A DNA stretch of 64,000 bases from Martinezella rhizogenes (GCF_000799715.1 NZ_JUHG01000011.1:1426001-1490000), one strand, 5' to 3'; shown: positions 46,174-56,100, counted from the first letter of the stretch. Numbers and translations are program-made. The notes: a model not told the origin generated them from the letters alone.

Positions 46174-47058
46174 TTACTCCGCCGCCAGCGCCGGGTCACC
46201 CGCGTAGGACTCCACATGCTCGGCGATGCGCTTCATGAACAGGGTGATGGCAGCGGCCACCTGATCGAAATCAGCACGCTTCTCCAGCGTCGCCTCGTCG
46301 ACATAGAGCGAACGATTGACCTCGATCTGGAGGGCATGCAGCCCGCGGGAGGGGCGGCCGTAATGCTCGGTGATGAAGCCACCGGCATAGGGCTTGTTGC
46401 GCACGGCGTTGAAACCGAGCTCCTCGAGAATCTGCATGGCGGCGCGCGAAAGCTCCGCCGAGGCGCTGGTGCCGTAGCGGTCGCCCAGGATGAAATCGGG
46501 CCGCATATTGCTTCCGGCGATACGGATATTGCCCGGCATGGAATGGCAGTCGACCAGAACACCGAAACCGAACTGGACATGGGTGCGGGCAATCAGCCGC
46601 CGCAGGGTCGCATGATAGGGCTTGTAGATCGTATCGATACGCCTGAGCGCATCTTCAACCGGCACGCGCCGGGCATAGATTTCCATGTTTTCCGCGACGA
46701 TTCGCGGGATCGTGCCGAGACCGCCGGCGACCCGCAATGAATTGACGTTGGCATAAGGCGGCAACGCGCCATCGAACATGCGCGGGTCAAGCTCATAGGG
46801 CTCGCGATTGACGTCGATATAGGCGCGCGGAAAATTGGCGAGCAGCAGCGGCGCGCCAAGGTCGCTCGCCGCCGAAAACAGCTCGTCGACGTAATGATCT
46901 TCCGAGCGGCGGATGGCGATGCCCTGGAGGCGGGACTGGGCGATGAAATCGGGCGGATAGATGCGACCGCTGTGCGGCGAGCTATAGACAAATGGAATTG
47001 TCTGGGAGACGGGCTCCAATACCTCGAAAATCTCGAAATTACGCATTTCTGCGGACAT
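46174..47058 (-). CDS. N-formylglutamate amidohydrolase
   Basis: A complete member (294 residues from the ATG at 47058) of the N-formylglutamate amidohydrolase family. Key parts are VYSSPHSGRIYPPDF (metal His), RRSEDHYVDELF, ANFPRAYIDVNRE, VLVDCHSMPG, and the closing GGFITEHYGRPSRGLHALQIEVNRSLY. These hold metal and substrate residues. ATG codons at 47046 and 47094 are also in frame, and no ribosome site decides between them. A second family member enters the window at the left edge, so the genome has at least two. The substrate may be formylglutamate or a related N-acylated amino acid. Confidence 0.88.
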   Translation of the reverse strand: MSAEMRNFEIFEVLEPVSQTIPFVYSSPHSGRIYPPDFIAQSRLQGIAIRRSEDHYVDELFSAASDLGAPLLLANFPRAYIDVNREPYELDPRMFDGALPPYANVNSLRVAGGLGTIPRIVAENMEIYARRVPVEDALRRIDTIYKPYHATLRRLIARTHVQFGFGVLVDCHSMPGNIRIAGSNMRPDFILGDRYGTSASAELSRAAMQILEELGFNAVRNKPYAGGFITEHYGRPSRGLHALQIEVNRSLYVDEATLEKRADFDQVAAAITLFMKRIAEHVESYAGDPALAAE

Positions 47059-47343
47059 CAACATTTTTACCGTGTCTACAACCTGTCGCAACATTCATGT
47101 TGCCAGTTGCACGCCCGCAAGTCCATACTAACTTTAGCAAAATGGCCTTAATCCAACGCTGAGAAACGACCGGCCCTGAAGTCCGACCCGGACCCGCCGC
47201 GCAAGGCGACCTCTGGATACAACCACTTCGCAGCGAACACGGATGATTATATCCCATCCGACCATTCACGGCTTGTTTACGGCCAGAGGCTACCTTACAC
47301 GCTGGACAAGTCCAACAAGACAAAAGTTGATTAGCGAACAGAT

Positions 47344-47706
47344 ATGACCCAGAAGATACTTCTTGCCGAAGATGACAACGACATGCGTCGCTTCCTTGTG
47401 AAGGCACTGGAAAAGGCCGGCTATAAGGTCTTGTCCTTTGACAACGGAGCAAGCGCCTATGACCGGCTGCGCGAAGAGCCTTTTTCGCTGCTCCTGACCG
47501 ATATCGTCATGCCGGAAATGGACGGCATCGAGCTGGCGCGTCGCGCCACCGAACTCGATCCGGACCTGAAAGTGATGTTCATCACCGGTTTTGCCGCCGT
47601 GGCGCTGAACCCTGATTCGAAGGCGCCGAAGGATGCGAAGGTACTTTCCAAGCCCTTCCACCTGCGCGAATTGGTCGACGAAGTGAACAAACTCCTTGCC
47701 GCATAA
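47344..47706 (+). CDS. cpdR: Single-domain response regulator CpdR
   Basis: A 120-residue stand-alone receiver. The acidic pocket is LLAEDDND, the phospho-acceptor is D53 in LLTDIVMPEMDG, and the conserved Lys is in VLSKPFHLREL. In Caulobacter and Sinorhizobium, unphosphorylated CpdR targets ClpXP to the pole to degrade cell-cycle proteins, with phosphorylation by CckA-ChpT. The match to CpdR is strong throughout and ends in LLAA, agreeing with the hydrophobic C terminus that matters for ClpXP. tRNA-Val follows 84 bases on. The promoter is in the 285-base gap upstream. Confidence 0.92.
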   Translation: MTQKILLAEDDNDMRRFLVKALEKAGYKVLSFDNGASAYDRLREEPFSLLLTDIVMPEMDGIELARRATELDPDLKVMFITGFAAVALNPDSKAPKDAKVLSKPFHLRELVDEVNKLLAA

Positions 47707-47789
47707 GGCTTGCCGCGCACGGCGTCATAAAATTGAAAAAGCCTATTGACGGCTCCCAAGGTTTTATGATCTATGCGCCGCCATTGGAT

Positions 47790-47864
<75 letters not shown>

Positions 47865-47885
47865 TCCTAATTCGCTGAAAAGCAA

Positions 47886-47914
47886 GGGCTTTCGGGAAAC
47901 CGAGAGCCCTTTTT
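47886..47914 (+). terminator. Terminator after tRNA-Val
   Basis: GGGCTTTCGG and CCGAGAGCCC pair over 10 bases with one wobble around GAAA, followed by TTTTT, 21 bases after the tRNA. Confidence 0.88.
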
Positions 47915-47956
47915 CATATGGCCTCGGCATATCGGCCCAGCCTCTCTTCCAGACGA

Positions 47957-47990
47957 AAAAGTGCCCTTTCCAAATTGTGGAAAAGGCACT
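47957..47990 (-). terminator. Terminator of the small lipoprotein gene
   Basis: AGTGCCCTTTCCA and TGGAAAAGGCACT pair with one mismatch. On the minus strand TTTTT follows the stem, consistent with ending the gene at 48019-48330. Confidence 0.8.
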
Positions 47991-48018
47991 CCCGAATGCG
48001 ACAACAAACCGTGGTCGA

Positions 48019-48330
48019 TCAGAGGTCCAGGAAGTGCTGGAACACTGCCGACGTGGGATAGGCATAGAAGCCACGGTCCACGAAACCGTGTCTATACAAA
48101 CAATTTCTCAATGCCAGAATGTACAGGGTGCTGTTCGGATCGGGCGATCCGCGACGCCAGGAATAGGCCTCCGGTTCGCAACGGTTCAGTGCCCTGTCAT
48201 ATCGCTCCAGAAGCACGGGATCGCTGTCGGCGCGGATGCCGCCGTGGTATGACTGATAGTTCGAGGGTGCTTCGCCTGCGGAGACGCAAGCCAAGCTCAA
48301 TAGAGCTCCCAACGCTAACATCATTCTCAT
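48019..48330 (-). CDS. Small predicted lipoprotein, unknown function
   Basis: A 103-residue protein. The N terminus MRMMLALGALLSLACVSAG ends in a lipobox LSLAC, so Cys15 is likely lipidated. The mature part has two more cysteines (NRCEPEAYSW and LRNCLYRHG), which may form a disulfide, and a conserved-looking YRHGFVDRGFYAYP segment. No family is recognised. It has its own terminator downstream at 47957-47990. Confidence 0.6.
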   Translation of the reverse strand: MRMMLALGALLSLACVSAGEAPSNYQSYHGGIRADSDPVLLERYDRALNRCEPEAYSWRRGSPDPNSTLYILALRNCLYRHGFVDRGFYAYPTSAVFQHFLDL

Positions 48331-48546
48331 CTGCTTTGACCTCTCGCTCGTGGCGCCTCGAATACTCGATCGCGCAGCCTGAGAATAATAGTCTTTCCTT
48401 CAATATCCAATCACATGCTGATGTTCGGCGCCTGAACCCGTCGCGGCAGGCAGGATCCGCACAATTTCCATTCGCGAATCGCTTGACTTCCGCTCGCGCT
48501 GTCACACTACTGTTATGCTAAGACATTGATCGTACGGGAGGACGAG

Positions 48547-48777
48547 ATGGCGATTGTAAAGAAGCAGTTCTATAAAAATCACAAGCCCAACGGTGATGAG
48601 TATCTGTTCCATCTCGCCCGAGACACCGATAGCGGCGAGGTCTACATCATCCGCCAATCCGACTACATCGTCGATGGCGGCGCCGAAAAGCAGATGACCC
48701 TCTATGACTTCCTGGCCGGCGGCGGCAACCGGCAGAATGCGCTTCTCCAACTGATCGGAACGCTTGTGCCGGATTAA
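48547..48777 (+). CDS. Conserved hypothetical small protein
   Basis: A 76-residue cytoplasmic protein starting MAIVKKQFYKNHKPNGDEYL, with YIIRQSDYIVDGGAEKQMTL and the end LIGTLVPD. It is acidic and of a mixed alpha/beta pattern, with no signal or membrane segment. The ATG at 48547 follows GGGAGGACGAG, a good ribosome site; the upstream ATG-like start at 48526 is less likely. I do not recognise a family. Confidence 0.62.
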   Translation: MAIVKKQFYKNHKPNGDEYLFHLARDTDSGEVYIIRQSDYIVDGGAEKQMTLYDFLAGGGNRQNALLQLIGTLVPD

Positions 48778-48871
48778 TCCGGCACCCTGCCCGCGGTCGT
48801 ATCTGGGCGCTGCGGGTTGACTGCCACATTTCGATCGGCAAACCTGTCCGGGCTTTAAAGGAGCCCGTAAC

Positions 48872-49345
48872 ATGCGATTCGCAGGCCTTGCCATTGCTTT
48901 GACAGTCATGACCGTTGCCACGAGTGCCGGCGCACAGAATTTTCCTGGCCCCGGCGTGGCCGTCATCGACGGCAAGTGTTCGAAGCTCGTCGTCGGTAAG
49001 CTCGATGCGTCCAAAGGCTGCACGCCCCAGATCGCCAGCGTGACGGGACCGGACGGCTCGGTGACGTTTATCTTTTCAGCCGGCGGCAAGATGCTTGGCT
49101 TCCAGGGTGACGGGCGCGGGATCAAGCCCGGCGCGACCAAGGGGACGATACAATTGCCGGTCGAGGTCATCTCCACCGGCGCCGGCAACAAGATGGCCGG
49201 CCAGGTTGAGGCAAAAGGCGTCTGCACCTTCTCCAACCCTTATTCCGGCAAGCCTGTCACGTTCCAATGCTCGGCGAAATCGACCGAACTGAGCTTTACC
49301 GGCAGCTTCCTGTCGAACGGCAAGCCGCCGCGCACCAAAAAGTAA
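48872..49345 (+). CDS. Secreted protein, unknown function
   Basis: A 157-residue exported protein. The signal peptide MRFAGLAIALTVMTVATSAGA is cut before QNFPGPG. The mature chain has cysteines at DGKCSK, KGCTPQ, GVCTFS and FQCSAK, suggesting two disulfides, and beta-type segments such as SVTFIFSAGGKMLGFQGDG. It ends in GSFLSNGKPPRTKK. AAAGGAGCCCGTAAC precedes the ATG. No family is recognised. A GC-rich hairpin at 49385-49404 follows. Confidence 0.68.
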   Translation: MRFAGLAIALTVMTVATSAGAQNFPGPGVAVIDGKCSKLVVGKLDASKGCTPQIASVTGPDGSVTFIFSAGGKMLGFQGDGRGIKPGATKGTIQLPVEVISTGAGNKMAGQVEAKGVCTFSNPYSGKPVTFQCSAKSTELSFTGSFLSNGKPPRTKK

Positions 49346-49384
49346 CCGCTAGCTTCAGGCGGACCAAACGCATCCCTGTCGAGG

Positions 49385-49404
49385 AGGGCGCCCGAGAGCG
49401 CCCT
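49385..49404 (+). terminator. Weak hairpin terminator candidate
   Basis: AGGGCGC and GCGCCCT pair around CCGAGA, followed by TTCCGAATTTT. It lies between two convergent genes and may end the secreted-protein transcript. Confidence 0.5.
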
Positions 49405-49413
49405 TTCCGAATT

Positions 49414-49662
49414 TTACTGGGAGCCGCCCTTTTTCTTGCTCCCGTGATTGGCATCGCCCGGCGCTTCGCGCGAAAGATCCGCGCCGCTGACATGCGCCGG
49501 CACATGAACATCATCACGCGTCTGGGGCTGCAAGGTCAGATCGACATTGTGCGGCGGCAGCACCTGCGCCTGGCGCAGCGAATTTGGCCGGGCACGTTTC
49601 TGCCGTGCCGTCAGTTCCGGCCTTTGTTCCTTCGCCTTGGGGTGGATGGGGTGGGGGCTCAT
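49414..49662 (-). CDS. Small hydrophilic hypothetical protein
   Basis: An 82-residue, charged, Pro/His/Gln-rich protein (MSPHPIHPKAKEQRPELTAR onward) with no signal or membrane part. It ends in a lysine-rich tail KKKGGSQ. AAGGAGAACCTCCC lies before the ATG, a clear ribosome site. It looks disordered. No family is recognised; the clean start signal is the main support. Confidence 0.5.
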   Translation of the reverse strand: MSPHPIHPKAKEQRPELTARQKRARPNSLRQAQVLPPHNVDLTLQPQTRDDVHVPAHVSGADLSREAPGDANHGSKKKGGSQ

Positions 49663-50091
49663 GGGAGGTTCTCCTTGTCCGTTGCTCTCTATCCGACAAT
49701 GGAATCCGCCTGAGGAATCCGTTCGACAACGGACATTGCCCTGCCCGCCTTAAGGTCAAACGTCCCCTTTGCCCATTTGGTTCCGGAAAATTCCAGATAA
49801 ACGGAGGCCAGAGCGCCCACATCCAATTCGGCTCTTGACGCGCCTTGCAACTTCACTAACTAATGGTGGCATCTTCGCGCCTTCTGACATCGGCTGCGGA
49901 GTGAACTATGGTGCCGGGCCCCTCTGGCGAGAGTTTTTACGGCGCTCTCGCGATGTCGGTACCGCCTGCAGATGAGCCGGCGGATTTCTTTTCATGAATA
50001 GTTTGACCATGCCTTACCCGCATGCCGTCTTTGGCACGCGGCTGCGCTTTCGACCCGAATATCTTCCTTCCGTTTGCGGTGAGGTGCGCCC
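49663..50091. other. Intergenic region with structured leader candidate
   Basis: About 430 bases without a recognised gene. Bases 49885-49958 can fold on the plus strand: TGACATCG pairs with CGATGTCG and encloses GCGAGAG/CTCTCGC. The rest (49663-49880 and 49960-50080) shows no pattern I can name. A TerC-family gene follows, a class that elsewhere sits under a Mn-sensing riboswitch, so a leader riboswitch is possible but its motifs are only loosely visible. Confidence 0.3.
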
Positions 50092-51192
50092 ATGACGCAG
50101 CCCACCTCCTCCAGATCCGTGCTCGGCTATTTCGGCTGGGCTTTCGCTGTTACGGCCGCTGGTCTCGCCCTTGGCGCGCTGCTGGGCTGGAATGCGACCG
50201 GCACGTTCAGTGGCCTCGCGACAGCCTTTTTCATCTGCGCGGTGCTGGCCGTGCTGGAGATATCGCTCTCCTTCGACAACGCCATCGTCAATGCCAACAA
50301 GCTGAAGGAAATGACGCCGCTCTGGCAGCACCGCTTTCTGACCTGGGGCATCGTCATTGCCGTCTTCGGCATGCGTATCGTCTTCCCGCTGGCGATCGTC
50401 GCCATCGCGGCCTGGATCAATCCCTGGGAAGCGCTGAAGCTTGCGGCCGCAGAGCCGGAGCAGTATGCGCGGATCATGCAGGACGCGCATTTGCCCATCG
50501 CCGCTTTCGGCGGCACCTTCCTGATGATGGTCGGCCTCACCTATTTCTTCAATCAAGAGAAGGATGTGCACTGGATCGCTTTCCTGGAAAAGGCGATGGC
50601 GCGTTTCGCCACCATCAAGGGTATCGAGATCGCCTTCGTGCTGATCCTCATTCTGGTCTTTTCTTCCCTGCTCGGCGGCGAGGAGGCGACGACATTTCTC
50701 CATGCCTCCATCTACGGTCTCCTGACCTTCCTGCTGGTGGAAGTTCTCGCCGGCTTTCTCGATGCATCGCAGAAGACGATGAGCGCCGCCGCCAAGGGTG
50801 GCTTCGGCGCCTTCCTCTACCTCGAGGTTCTCGACGCCAGCTTCTCCTTCGACGGCGTCATCGGCGCCTTCGCGCTCACCCAGAATCTCTTCATCATCGC
50901 CATCGGCCTCGGCATCGGCGCCATGTATGTGCGCTCCATGACGATCATGCTGGTGGAAAAGGGTACGCTTGCCCACTATCGCTACCTGGAGCACGGCGCC
51001 TTCTACGCCATCCTGATCCTCTCGGTGATCATGTACATCCAGACGCTCATGCATATTCCCGAGGTCATCACCGGCCTTGGCGGAGCGGCCCTGATCGGTA
51101 TCTCGCTGTGGTCGTCGATCCGCTACAACAAGCGCAACGGCGTCACGCATGAACCCGCTCATGAAGAACCGGGCGATCGGGCCGAGGCGTAG
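50092..51192 (+). CDS. DUF475 (TerC-family) membrane protein
   Basis: A 366-residue inner-membrane protein with about eight helices. The TerC-type signature LEISLSFDNAIVNANKLKEM (helix with conserved Asp-Asn) appears near residue 60, and a second related segment, LDASFSFDGVIGAFALTQN, near 260. These two acidic motifs are thought to form a metal-binding transport site. Related proteins export manganese or support tellurite resistance. Length matches DUF475. The start ATG follows GGTGAGGTGCGCCC. A 14-base-pair hairpin follows at 51203-51238. Confidence 0.88.
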   Translation: MTQPTSSRSVLGYFGWAFAVTAAGLALGALLGWNATGTFSGLATAFFICAVLAVLEISLSFDNAIVNANKLKEMTPLWQHRFLTWGIVIAVFGMRIVFPLAIVAIAAWINPWEALKLAAAEPEQYARIMQDAHLPIAAFGGTFLMMVGLTYFFNQEKDVHWIAFLEKAMARFATIKGIEIAFVLILILVFSSLLGGEEATTFLHASIYGLLTFLLVEVLAGFLDASQKTMSAAAKGGFGAFLYLEVLDASFSFDGVIGAFALTQNLFIIAIGLGIGAMYVRSMTIMLVEKGTLAHYRYLEHGAFYAILILSVIMYIQTLMHIPEVITGLGGAALIGISLWSSIRYNKRNGVTHEPAHEEPGDRAEA

Positions 51193-51202
51193 CAGAGAAT
51201 GT

Positions 51203-51238
51203 ATGATCGTTGCCGCACCCAATGGCGGCAACGATCAT
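51203..51238 (+). terminator. Long perfect hairpin after the DUF475 gene
   Basis: ATGATCGTTGCCGC and GCGGCAACGATCAT pair perfectly over 14 bases around an ACCCAATG loop, 11 bases after the stop. There is no T run, so it may stabilise the mRNA end rather than terminate. Confidence 0.5.
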
Positions 51239-51457
51239 GTCTCGTGGCAAACGATCCGCCACACGACTGCCTCCTTTTCGTCGAAACGTAACCTCCCCGA
51301 TGACAGTCTATTAGAATTTCCACACTAAGATCGATGAAGTTCCCAGTCGACGGCAGATCGCAATGACGATATGAGTTGTCGAGAGAATGATATTGATAAT
51401 CTTATAGGTTGCAAACCTTCGCGTAACGCTTGAATAAGTGTCTAGGAGAGAGAAAGA

Positions 51458-52885
51458 ATGGCAGCAAGAATCGTCCCGGTGATCATGGCCGGAGGCAAGG
51501 GAACACGGTTATGGCCGCTGTCTCGTGCCTCGGCGCCGAAGCAATTCATTCAGTTCATCGGCGACAGGACGCTCTTTCAGAACACGCTGGAGCGCGTTTC
51601 CGATCCCGAGCTTTATGAAGCGCCGATCGTCCTCACCAACGAAGAATTCCGCTTTCTCGTCGCCGAACAGGCACGCGAGCTCAACCTGAAGCTGGCCGCC
51701 GTGCTGCTGGAGCCGGTGGCTCGCAACACCGCCGCCGCCGTCGCCGCCGCCGCCGCGCTCGTCACCGAGCTCTTCGGCAAGGACGCGACCATGCACGTCC
51801 TTGGCTCCGACTACGAGATCGACGCCACCACGACCTATTATGATTGCGTCCGGATCGCCCGTGATACAGCACTTCAGGGCAAGCTCGTCACCTTCGGCAT
51901 CGCGCCGACCGAACCGGCAACCGGTTACGGCTATATCGAAAGCGGCAAGGCGCTGCCGACCGGCGCCCATGTCGTCAAGCGCTTCGTCGAAAAGCCGGTG
52001 CTCGAAAAGGCCAAGGAGATGATCGCCAGCGGCGGATTCTACTGGAACTCCGGCATGTTCATGTTCTCCGCCGCCCAGCTCCTTTCCGAAATTGGCGAAT
52101 ATGCGCCAGAGGTCGAAAAGGCGGCCAGCAAGGCTGTTGCCAAATCGAAGCGCGACCTCGATTTCACTCGCCTCGATGCCGACGCCTTCGCAAAGAGCCC
52201 GGACATCTCCATCGACTACGCGCTGATGGAAAAGACGGCAAACGCAGCCGTCGTCCCCTCGCCCTTCACCTGGTCTGATCTCGGAAGCTGGGATTCGGTC
52301 TGGAAGGTCGGCAAGCAGGACGACAACGGCAATGTCGCCGCCGGCAGCACGACGCTGATCAACACCAAGAACTCGCTCGTCATGACCCATGGCATCCATC
52401 TCGCCGTGCAGGGGCTTGAGGATGTCGCGGTCATCGCCAGCGAAGACGCCGTCTATGTCGGCCATCTCAAGGACAGCCAGGAAGTCGGCAAGCTGGTCAA
52501 GCTGCTGGCCGGCCACAAGACCACGGCCAAGCTCACCGAGACGCATCCGACATCCTATCGTCCCTGGGGCGGCTATACCTCGGTGCTGAATGGCGAACGC
52601 TTCCAGGTGAAGCGCATCTTCGTGCTGCCCGGCAAGAAGCTGTCGCTGCAGAAGCATCACCACCGTTCCGAGCACTGGATCGTCGTCAAGGGCACGGCCG
52701 AGGTGACGGTCGGCGAAAACGTACAGATGCTGCGCGAGAACGAGTCGGTCTACATCCCGCTCGGCGAGGTGCATCGCCTGTCCAACCCCGGCAAGATCCT
52801 GCTGGAGCTGATCGAGGTGCAGACGGGCTCCTATCTCGGCGAAGACGACATCATCCGTCTAGTCGATGAATTCGGCAGAAGCTAG
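51458..52885 (+). CDS. manC: Mannose-1-phosphate guanylyltransferase / mannose-6-phosphate isomerase
   Basis: A 475-residue bifunctional enzyme of the ManC/AlgA type giving GDP-mannose for surface polysaccharides. The pyrophosphorylase motif is PVIMAGGKGTRLWPLSR (8-24), followed by PKQFIQF, EPVARNTAAAVAAAA and FVEKP. The C-terminal cupin domain (about 345-475) carries the isomerase: SYRPWGGYTSV, FQVKRIFVLPGKKLSLQKHH and EHWIVVKGTAEVTVG with metal histidines. TAGGAGAGAGAAAG precedes the ATG. It stands alone; no GDP-sugar enzyme is adjacent in the window. A dispersed rhizobial element follows. Confidence 0.93.
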   Translation: MAARIVPVIMAGGKGTRLWPLSRASAPKQFIQFIGDRTLFQNTLERVSDPELYEAPIVLTNEEFRFLVAEQARELNLKLAAVLLEPVARNTAAAVAAAAALVTELFGKDATMHVLGSDYEIDATTTYYDCVRIARDTALQGKLVTFGIAPTEPATGYGYIESGKALPTGAHVVKRFVEKPVLEKAKEMIASGGFYWNSGMFMFSAAQLLSEIGEYAPEVEKAASKAVAKSKRDLDFTRLDADAFAKSPDISIDYALMEKTANAAVVPSPFTWSDLGSWDSVWKVGKQDDNGNVAAGSTTLINTKNSLVMTHGIHLAVQGLEDVAVIASEDAVYVGHLKDSQEVGKLVKLLAGHKTTAKLTETHPTSYRPWGGYTSVLNGERFQVKRIFVLPGKKLSLQKHHHRSEHWIVVKGTAEVTVGENVQMLRENESVYIPLGEVHRLSNPGKILLELIEVQTGSYLGEDDIIRLVDEFGRS

Positions 52886-52891
52886 CGCATA

Positions 52892-52990
52892 ACCCCTTAA
52901 ATCGGAATCGATTTAAGGAAAGGATTTTGCGCCAGTTCAAAGTGTTACAGCGACCCTAGCGCGTCCGGTTGGACGCACGGCGCAGTAAGG
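52892..52990 (+). repeat. Dispersed rhizobial intergenic element
   Basis: CCTTAAATCG/CGATTTAAGG (52895-52918, 10-base stem), then CAGTTCAAAGTGTTACAGCG, then GCGTCC/GGACGC (52961-52976). I recall this same order (AATCGATTTAAGG, CAATTCAAAGTGTTACAGCG, a GCGTC hairpin) as a very frequent rhizobial sequence, often beginning a short ATGCAGCAATTC peptide frame. Its place just after manC is typical. The copy count in this genome is not known. Confidence 0.65.
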
Positions 52991-53014
52991 TCTTAGACAG
53001 CAATGATTTCCAGG

Positions 53015-53044
53015 CGGCGGGCAAAAGCCCGCCGTTTTATTTTT
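53015..53044 (+). terminator. Rho-independent terminator
   Basis: CGGCGGGC (53015-53022) pairs perfectly with GCCCGCCG (53027-53034) around AAAA, followed by TTTTATTTTT. It ends transcripts from manC or from the preceding repeat, isolating the transglutaminase cassette. Confidence 0.88.
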
Positions 53045-53165
53045 GCATCCGTGTGCTGACCCCGATTGACCGCCAAGACGCCTTGCATTCTCTCGCTGCA
53101 TTGCACACACTGCCGACGGGAACAGCAACTGCCGCACAACGATGCGGGGCTAGGCAAAGAGACAT

Positions 53166-56100
53166 ATGGCGATCAAAGCAAGCATCTATCATCTCACCCA
53201 CTATAAGTACGACAATCCGGTCCGCCTCGGCCCTCAAGTCATTCGCCTGAAACCCGCCTCGCATTCCAAGACCCGCGTGCTCAGCCACTCCTTGAAGGTC
53301 ACGCCCTCCAATCATTTCGTCAATCTGCAGCAGGACCCCTACGGCAATTATCTCGCCCGCTTCGTTTTTCCCGATCCGGTGACCGAGCTGAAGATCGAGG
53401 TCGATCTCGTTGCCGACATGACGGTCTACAATCCCTTCGATTTCTTCGTCGAGGAAGAGGCCACCAAATGGCCCTTCGACTATCCCGAAACCCTTCGCGA
53501 GGATCTGTCGATCTACATGAAGCCGGAGGTGCCGGGGCCGCGCCTCGAAGCCTTCCTCGCCACGCTCGACCGCTCCGAGCAGCAGCCTACAGTCGACATG
53601 ATCGTCGGCATCAATGCACGGCTGCAGCAGGAGATCGGCTACGTCATCCGCCTGGAAACCGGCGTGCAGACGCCGGAGGAAACGCTGGAGACAGCCAAAG
53701 GGTCCTGTCGCGACACCAGCTGGCTGCTCGTCCAGGTCCTTCGCCACCTTGGCCTCGCCACCCGCTTTGTCTCCGGCTACCTCATTCAGCTCACCCCGGA
53801 CCTGAAGGCGCTCGACGGCCCCTCGGGCACGGAGGTGGACTTCACCGACCTGCATGCCTGGGTGGAGGTCTATCTTCCCGGCGCCGGCTGGGTCGGCCTT
53901 GACCCAACCTCGGGGCTTCTCACCGGCGAGAGCCATATTCCGCTCGCCGCGACGCCGCATTACCGCAACGCCGCCCCGATCTCCGGCGGCTATTCCGGGC
54001 AAGCCAATACCGAGTTCGACTTCGCGATGACGGTCACCCGCGTCGCCGAGCACCCACGCATCACCAAGCCTTTCTCCGACGAAAGCTGGGATGCGCTGAA
54101 CGCGCTCGGCGAAGAGGTCGATCGCGTCCTGCAAAGCGACGACGTACGCCTGACCATGGGCGGTGAGCCGACCTTCATCTCGATCGACGACTTCGAGTCA
54201 GAAGAATGGAACACCACCGCCGTCGGCCCGACCAAGCGCGACATGGCCGATCAGCTGATCCGCCGCCTGCGCGACCGCTTCGCGCCCGGCGGCTTCCTGC
54301 ATTACGGCCAGGGCAAATGGTATCCGGGCGAAAGCCTGCCGCGCTGGACCTTCTCGCTTTACTGGCGCAAGGACGGCAAGCCAGTCTGGCAGAACCCCGC
54401 TCTGATTGCGCAAGAGACCGCAAAGACCGGCGCCAACGTGGAGGATGCCGGAAAGCTTCTGAGCGCGATTGCCAGGGAGCTGGCGATCGAGCCCGAGATG
54501 GTGCTGCCAGCCTATGAAGACCCGGCCGAATGGATCATCAAGGAAGGCAGCCTGCCGGAAAACGTCGATCCGTCCAACTCGAAACTCAAGGACCCCGAGG
54601 AACGCAGCCGCATCGCCCGCGTCTTCGAGCGCGGCCTGACGACGGCGACCGGCTATGTCCTTCCCGTGCAGGCCTGGAATGCGCGCGCCTCGGGCACACG
54701 CTGGCTCAGTGAGAAATGGAGCACACGGCGCGGCAAGATCTACCTGATGCCGGGTGACTCGCCGATCGGCTACCGCCTGCCGCTGGGCACCCTGCCCTAT
54801 GTGCCGCCATCACGTTATCCCTATATCCATACCGTCGACCCCTCCATCCCGCGCACGCCTTTGCCCGATGTCATCGTGCCGGCGGGCCGCGCCATGCCTG
54901 AAGCGTCCTTCCAGGCCGGCGAAGGCGCGCAATCGCGCGTCGAACAGACACTTGGCGATATCCGTGGTGCTGTGCGCACGGCCATCTCGGTCGAGCCGCG
55001 CGACGGACGGCTCTGTGTCTTCATGCCGCCGACCGAAGGGATCGAACAGTATCTCGAACTGCTGGCCGCTGCCGAAAATGCGGCGGCGGAACTCGGACTG
55101 CCGGTGCATATCGAAGGCTATTCACCGCCTCAGGACGAGCGCATCAACGTCATCCGCGTCGCCCCCGATCCCGGCGTGATCGAGGTCAACATTCACCCGG
55201 CGTCGAACTGGCAGGACTGCGTTGACATCACCACAGCGGTCTATGAAGAGGCCCGGCAGACCCGCCTCGGCACCGACAAGTTCCTGATCGATGGCCGCCA
55301 CACCGGCACCGGCGGTGGTAACCATGTCGTCGTTGGCGGCGCCAATCCGGGCGACAGCCCCTTCCTGCGCCGGCCGGACCTGCTGAAGAGCCTGGTGCTG
55401 CATTGGCAGCGCCATCCAGCGCTCTCCTACCTTTTCTCCGGCCTGTTCATCGGCCCGACCAGCCAGGCTCCGCGCCTCGACGAGGCGCGTCACGACAGCC
55501 TCTACGAGCTGGAAATCGCGATGTCCCAGGTGCCGGCGCCGGGCCACGGCATCCCGCCGCTGCCCTGGCTCGTCGACCGCCTGTTCCGCAATCTTCTGAC
55601 CGACTCCAGCGGCAACACCCATCGCTCCGAAATCTGCATCGACAAGCTGTTTTCACCGGATGGACCGACCGGCCGCCTGGGGCTGGTGGAATTCCGCGGC
55701 TTCGAAATGCCGCCGAACGCCCGCATGAGCCTTGCCCAGCAGTTGCTGGTCCGCGCCCTCATCGCCCGCTTCTGGCGCAATCCGATCGACGGTAATTTCG
55801 TCCGTTGGGGTACCGCATTGCACGACCGTTTCATGCTGCCGCATTATATCTGGCAGGATTTTCTCGATGTGCTCGCCGACCTCCGGCAAAACGGCTTCGA
55901 CCTCCGTCCCGAATGGTTCCAGGCCCAACTCGAATTCCGCTTCCCCTTCTGCGGCGAAGTCGAATACGAGGGGAGCAAGCTGGAACTGCGCCAGGCGCTC
56001 GAACCTTGGCATGTCATGGGCGAAGAAGGTGCGGTCGGCGGCACTGTCCGTTATGTCGATTCATCGTTAGAGCGGTTGCAGGTGCGGCTCGAAACCAACA

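Noticed and set aside
51203..51238. Long perfect hairpin as an sRNA
   Set aside because: It lies straight after a stop codon, lacks a T run and a separate promoter, so an mRNA 3'-end structure is simpler.
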